Assembly (NCBI RefSeq): GCF_021869765.1
Contig: NZ_CP084580.1
Span: forward strand, 372,001-436,000
Length of the DNA stretch: 64,000 nucleotides
Source of the DNA: Chryseobacterium sp. MEBOG06
GTDB lineage: Bacteria > Bacteroidota > Bacteroidia > Flavobacteriales > Weeksellaceae
Reading direction: 5' to 3'
The position numbers and the translations under genes are program-made. The number at the start of each line of letters is the position of its first letter. The stretch's first letter is position 1. This document shows, piece after piece, positions 63,353 through 64,000 of the stretch. The notes under the pieces are model-generated. The model saw nothing but the letters and a program-made list of their open reading frames with translations. It had not been told where the DNA came from and searched no databases.

Positions 63353-64000
63353 ATGATCATTTTAAAAGATAAGTTAGGAAAAACAATTTCCGGAGAGAGT
63401 ATTAACTTTGTTGATACTCCTAATAAAGACGGAATGATGATTCCGGAATATATAATTATCCATTTTACAGCAGGAAGAGGGGCTGAAAGTTCTATAAATT
63501 GGTTTCAGGATCCTACAGCAAAAGCTTCTGCTCATATTATTATAGATAGAGACGGTAGAATCACCCAAATGGTAGAGTTTAATAAAAAAGCATGGCATGC
63601 AGGGAGAAGCAGATGGGCAGACCGATCAGGATTTAATAACTTTTCTATTGGTATTGAATTGGAAAATCCCGGAAAGTTGAATAAAGTAAATGACAGATTC
63701 TATGCATGGTTTGAAAAAGAATATTCAAAAGATGTGGTTGTTGAAGCTAAACACAAACATGATAGTGAGGTTTCGTACTGGCATAATTTTACTGAAAAAC
63801 AAATAGATTGCTGCTTTCGTGTGTGTAAACTTTTAATGGAAACTTACCAGATTAAAGATATTCTCGGACACGATGATATAGCACCATTCAGGAAAAATGA
63901 CCCAGGGCCCGCATTTCCTATTGAAAATTTCAGAGCAAAGCTCGTAGGACGCGAAGATGATACTGCGGATATTTATAAAGTAAACGCAAACTATGTGAAT
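63353..64000 (+). CDS. N-acetylmuramoyl-L-alanine amidase (AmpD/Amidase_2 type), 3' truncated by window
   Basis: 216 residues are visible and the frame is open to the window end. Zinc ligands of the Amidase_2 fold are His37 (IIIHFTAG), His173 and Asp183 (LGHDDIAPFRKNDPGP). HAGRSRW (82-88) is also typical. It should cut the lactoyl-peptide bond of peptidoglycan or recycled muropeptides. No signal peptide is seen, so it may be cytoplasmic like AmpD or exported otherwise. The following ADIYKVNANYV may begin an SH3-like domain. Confidence 0.88.
   Translation, partial: MIILKDKLGKTISGESINFVDTPNKDGMMIPEYIIIHFTAGRGAESSINWFQDPTAKASAHIIIDRDGRITQMVEFNKKAWHAGRSRWADRSGFNNFSIGIELENPGKLNKVNDRFYAWFEKEYSKDVVVEAKHKHDSEVSYWHNFTEKQIDCCFRVCKLLMETYQIKDILGHDDIAPFRKNDPGPAFPIENFRAKLVGREDDTADIYKVNANYVN

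Noticed and set aside
1..64000. tRNA, rRNA, transposase or prophage genes
   Set aside because: Looked for in the intergenic gaps on both strands; none could be supported.

Overview
The window looks like a chromosomal segment of a Chryseobacterium-type flavobacterium (Bacteroidota, Weeksellaceae). Supporting signs are the low GC content, flavobacterial promoters (TTG, 17-20 bp, TAnnTTTG), few Shine-Dalgarno sequences, a type IX secretion sorting domain, GLPGLI-family proteins, short double-glycine bacteriocin-like peptides, and zinc-ligand-free L36 and S14. The genus is inferred from sequence features; no database search was run.

Layout. 0-8 kb: end of a U32 peptidase, 5-formyl-THF cyclo-ligase, a frameshifted membrane protein with a lipoprotein, an Ala-rich lipoprotein, a TrmH methylase, RmuC, and a response regulator/kinase pair. 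8-13.6 kb: a CusCBA/CzcCBA-type RND heavy-metal efflux operon, probably controlled by that pair. 13.7-17.3 kb: two divergent bacteriocin-like peptides, a lipoprotein, a T9SS cargo protein and a 41-aa lipoprotein. 17.3-20.8 kb: pncB, dps and a GT-C-like membrane protein. 21.2-24.5 kb: str operon rpsL-rpsG-fusA-rpsJ. 24.7-30.5 kb: GLPGLI protein, then an iron-uptake group (TonB-dependent receptor with a frameshift, lipoprotein, PepSY membrane protein, low-affinity iron permease). 30.5-37.2 kb: an accessory island on the minus strand. 37.3-41.8 kb: a large TPR-like exported protein, a lipoprotein and a secreted protein. 42-47.6 kb: glycerol operon glpD-glpK-glpF-outer membrane protein with divergent glpR. 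47.7-61.7 kb: S10-spc-alpha ribosomal operon, rplC to rplQ. 61.7-64 kb: a third bacteriocin-like peptide with a second GLPGLI gene, then a truncated N-acetylmuramoyl-L-alanine amidase.

The most interesting region is 30.5-37.2 kb. Three proteins share a gap-free N-terminal block of about 72 residues (invariant RTGNINHPET) but have unrelated C-termini. Each is followed by small lipoproteins or membrane proteins. One is followed by a tandem triplication (period about 590 bp) of a lipoprotein gene, and each extra copy carries a decayed piece of the 3' end of the upstream toxin-like gene. This is the architecture of a polymorphic effector/immunity system with a common delivery domain. I do not recognise the N-terminal domain as a named family.

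Three reading frames are broken at homopolymers, each apparently one base short: A9 at about 2.2 kb, G4 at 26.25 kb and A4 at 31.02 kb. Either the assembly has homopolymer deletions or some of these genes vary by slippage; sequence alone cannot decide.
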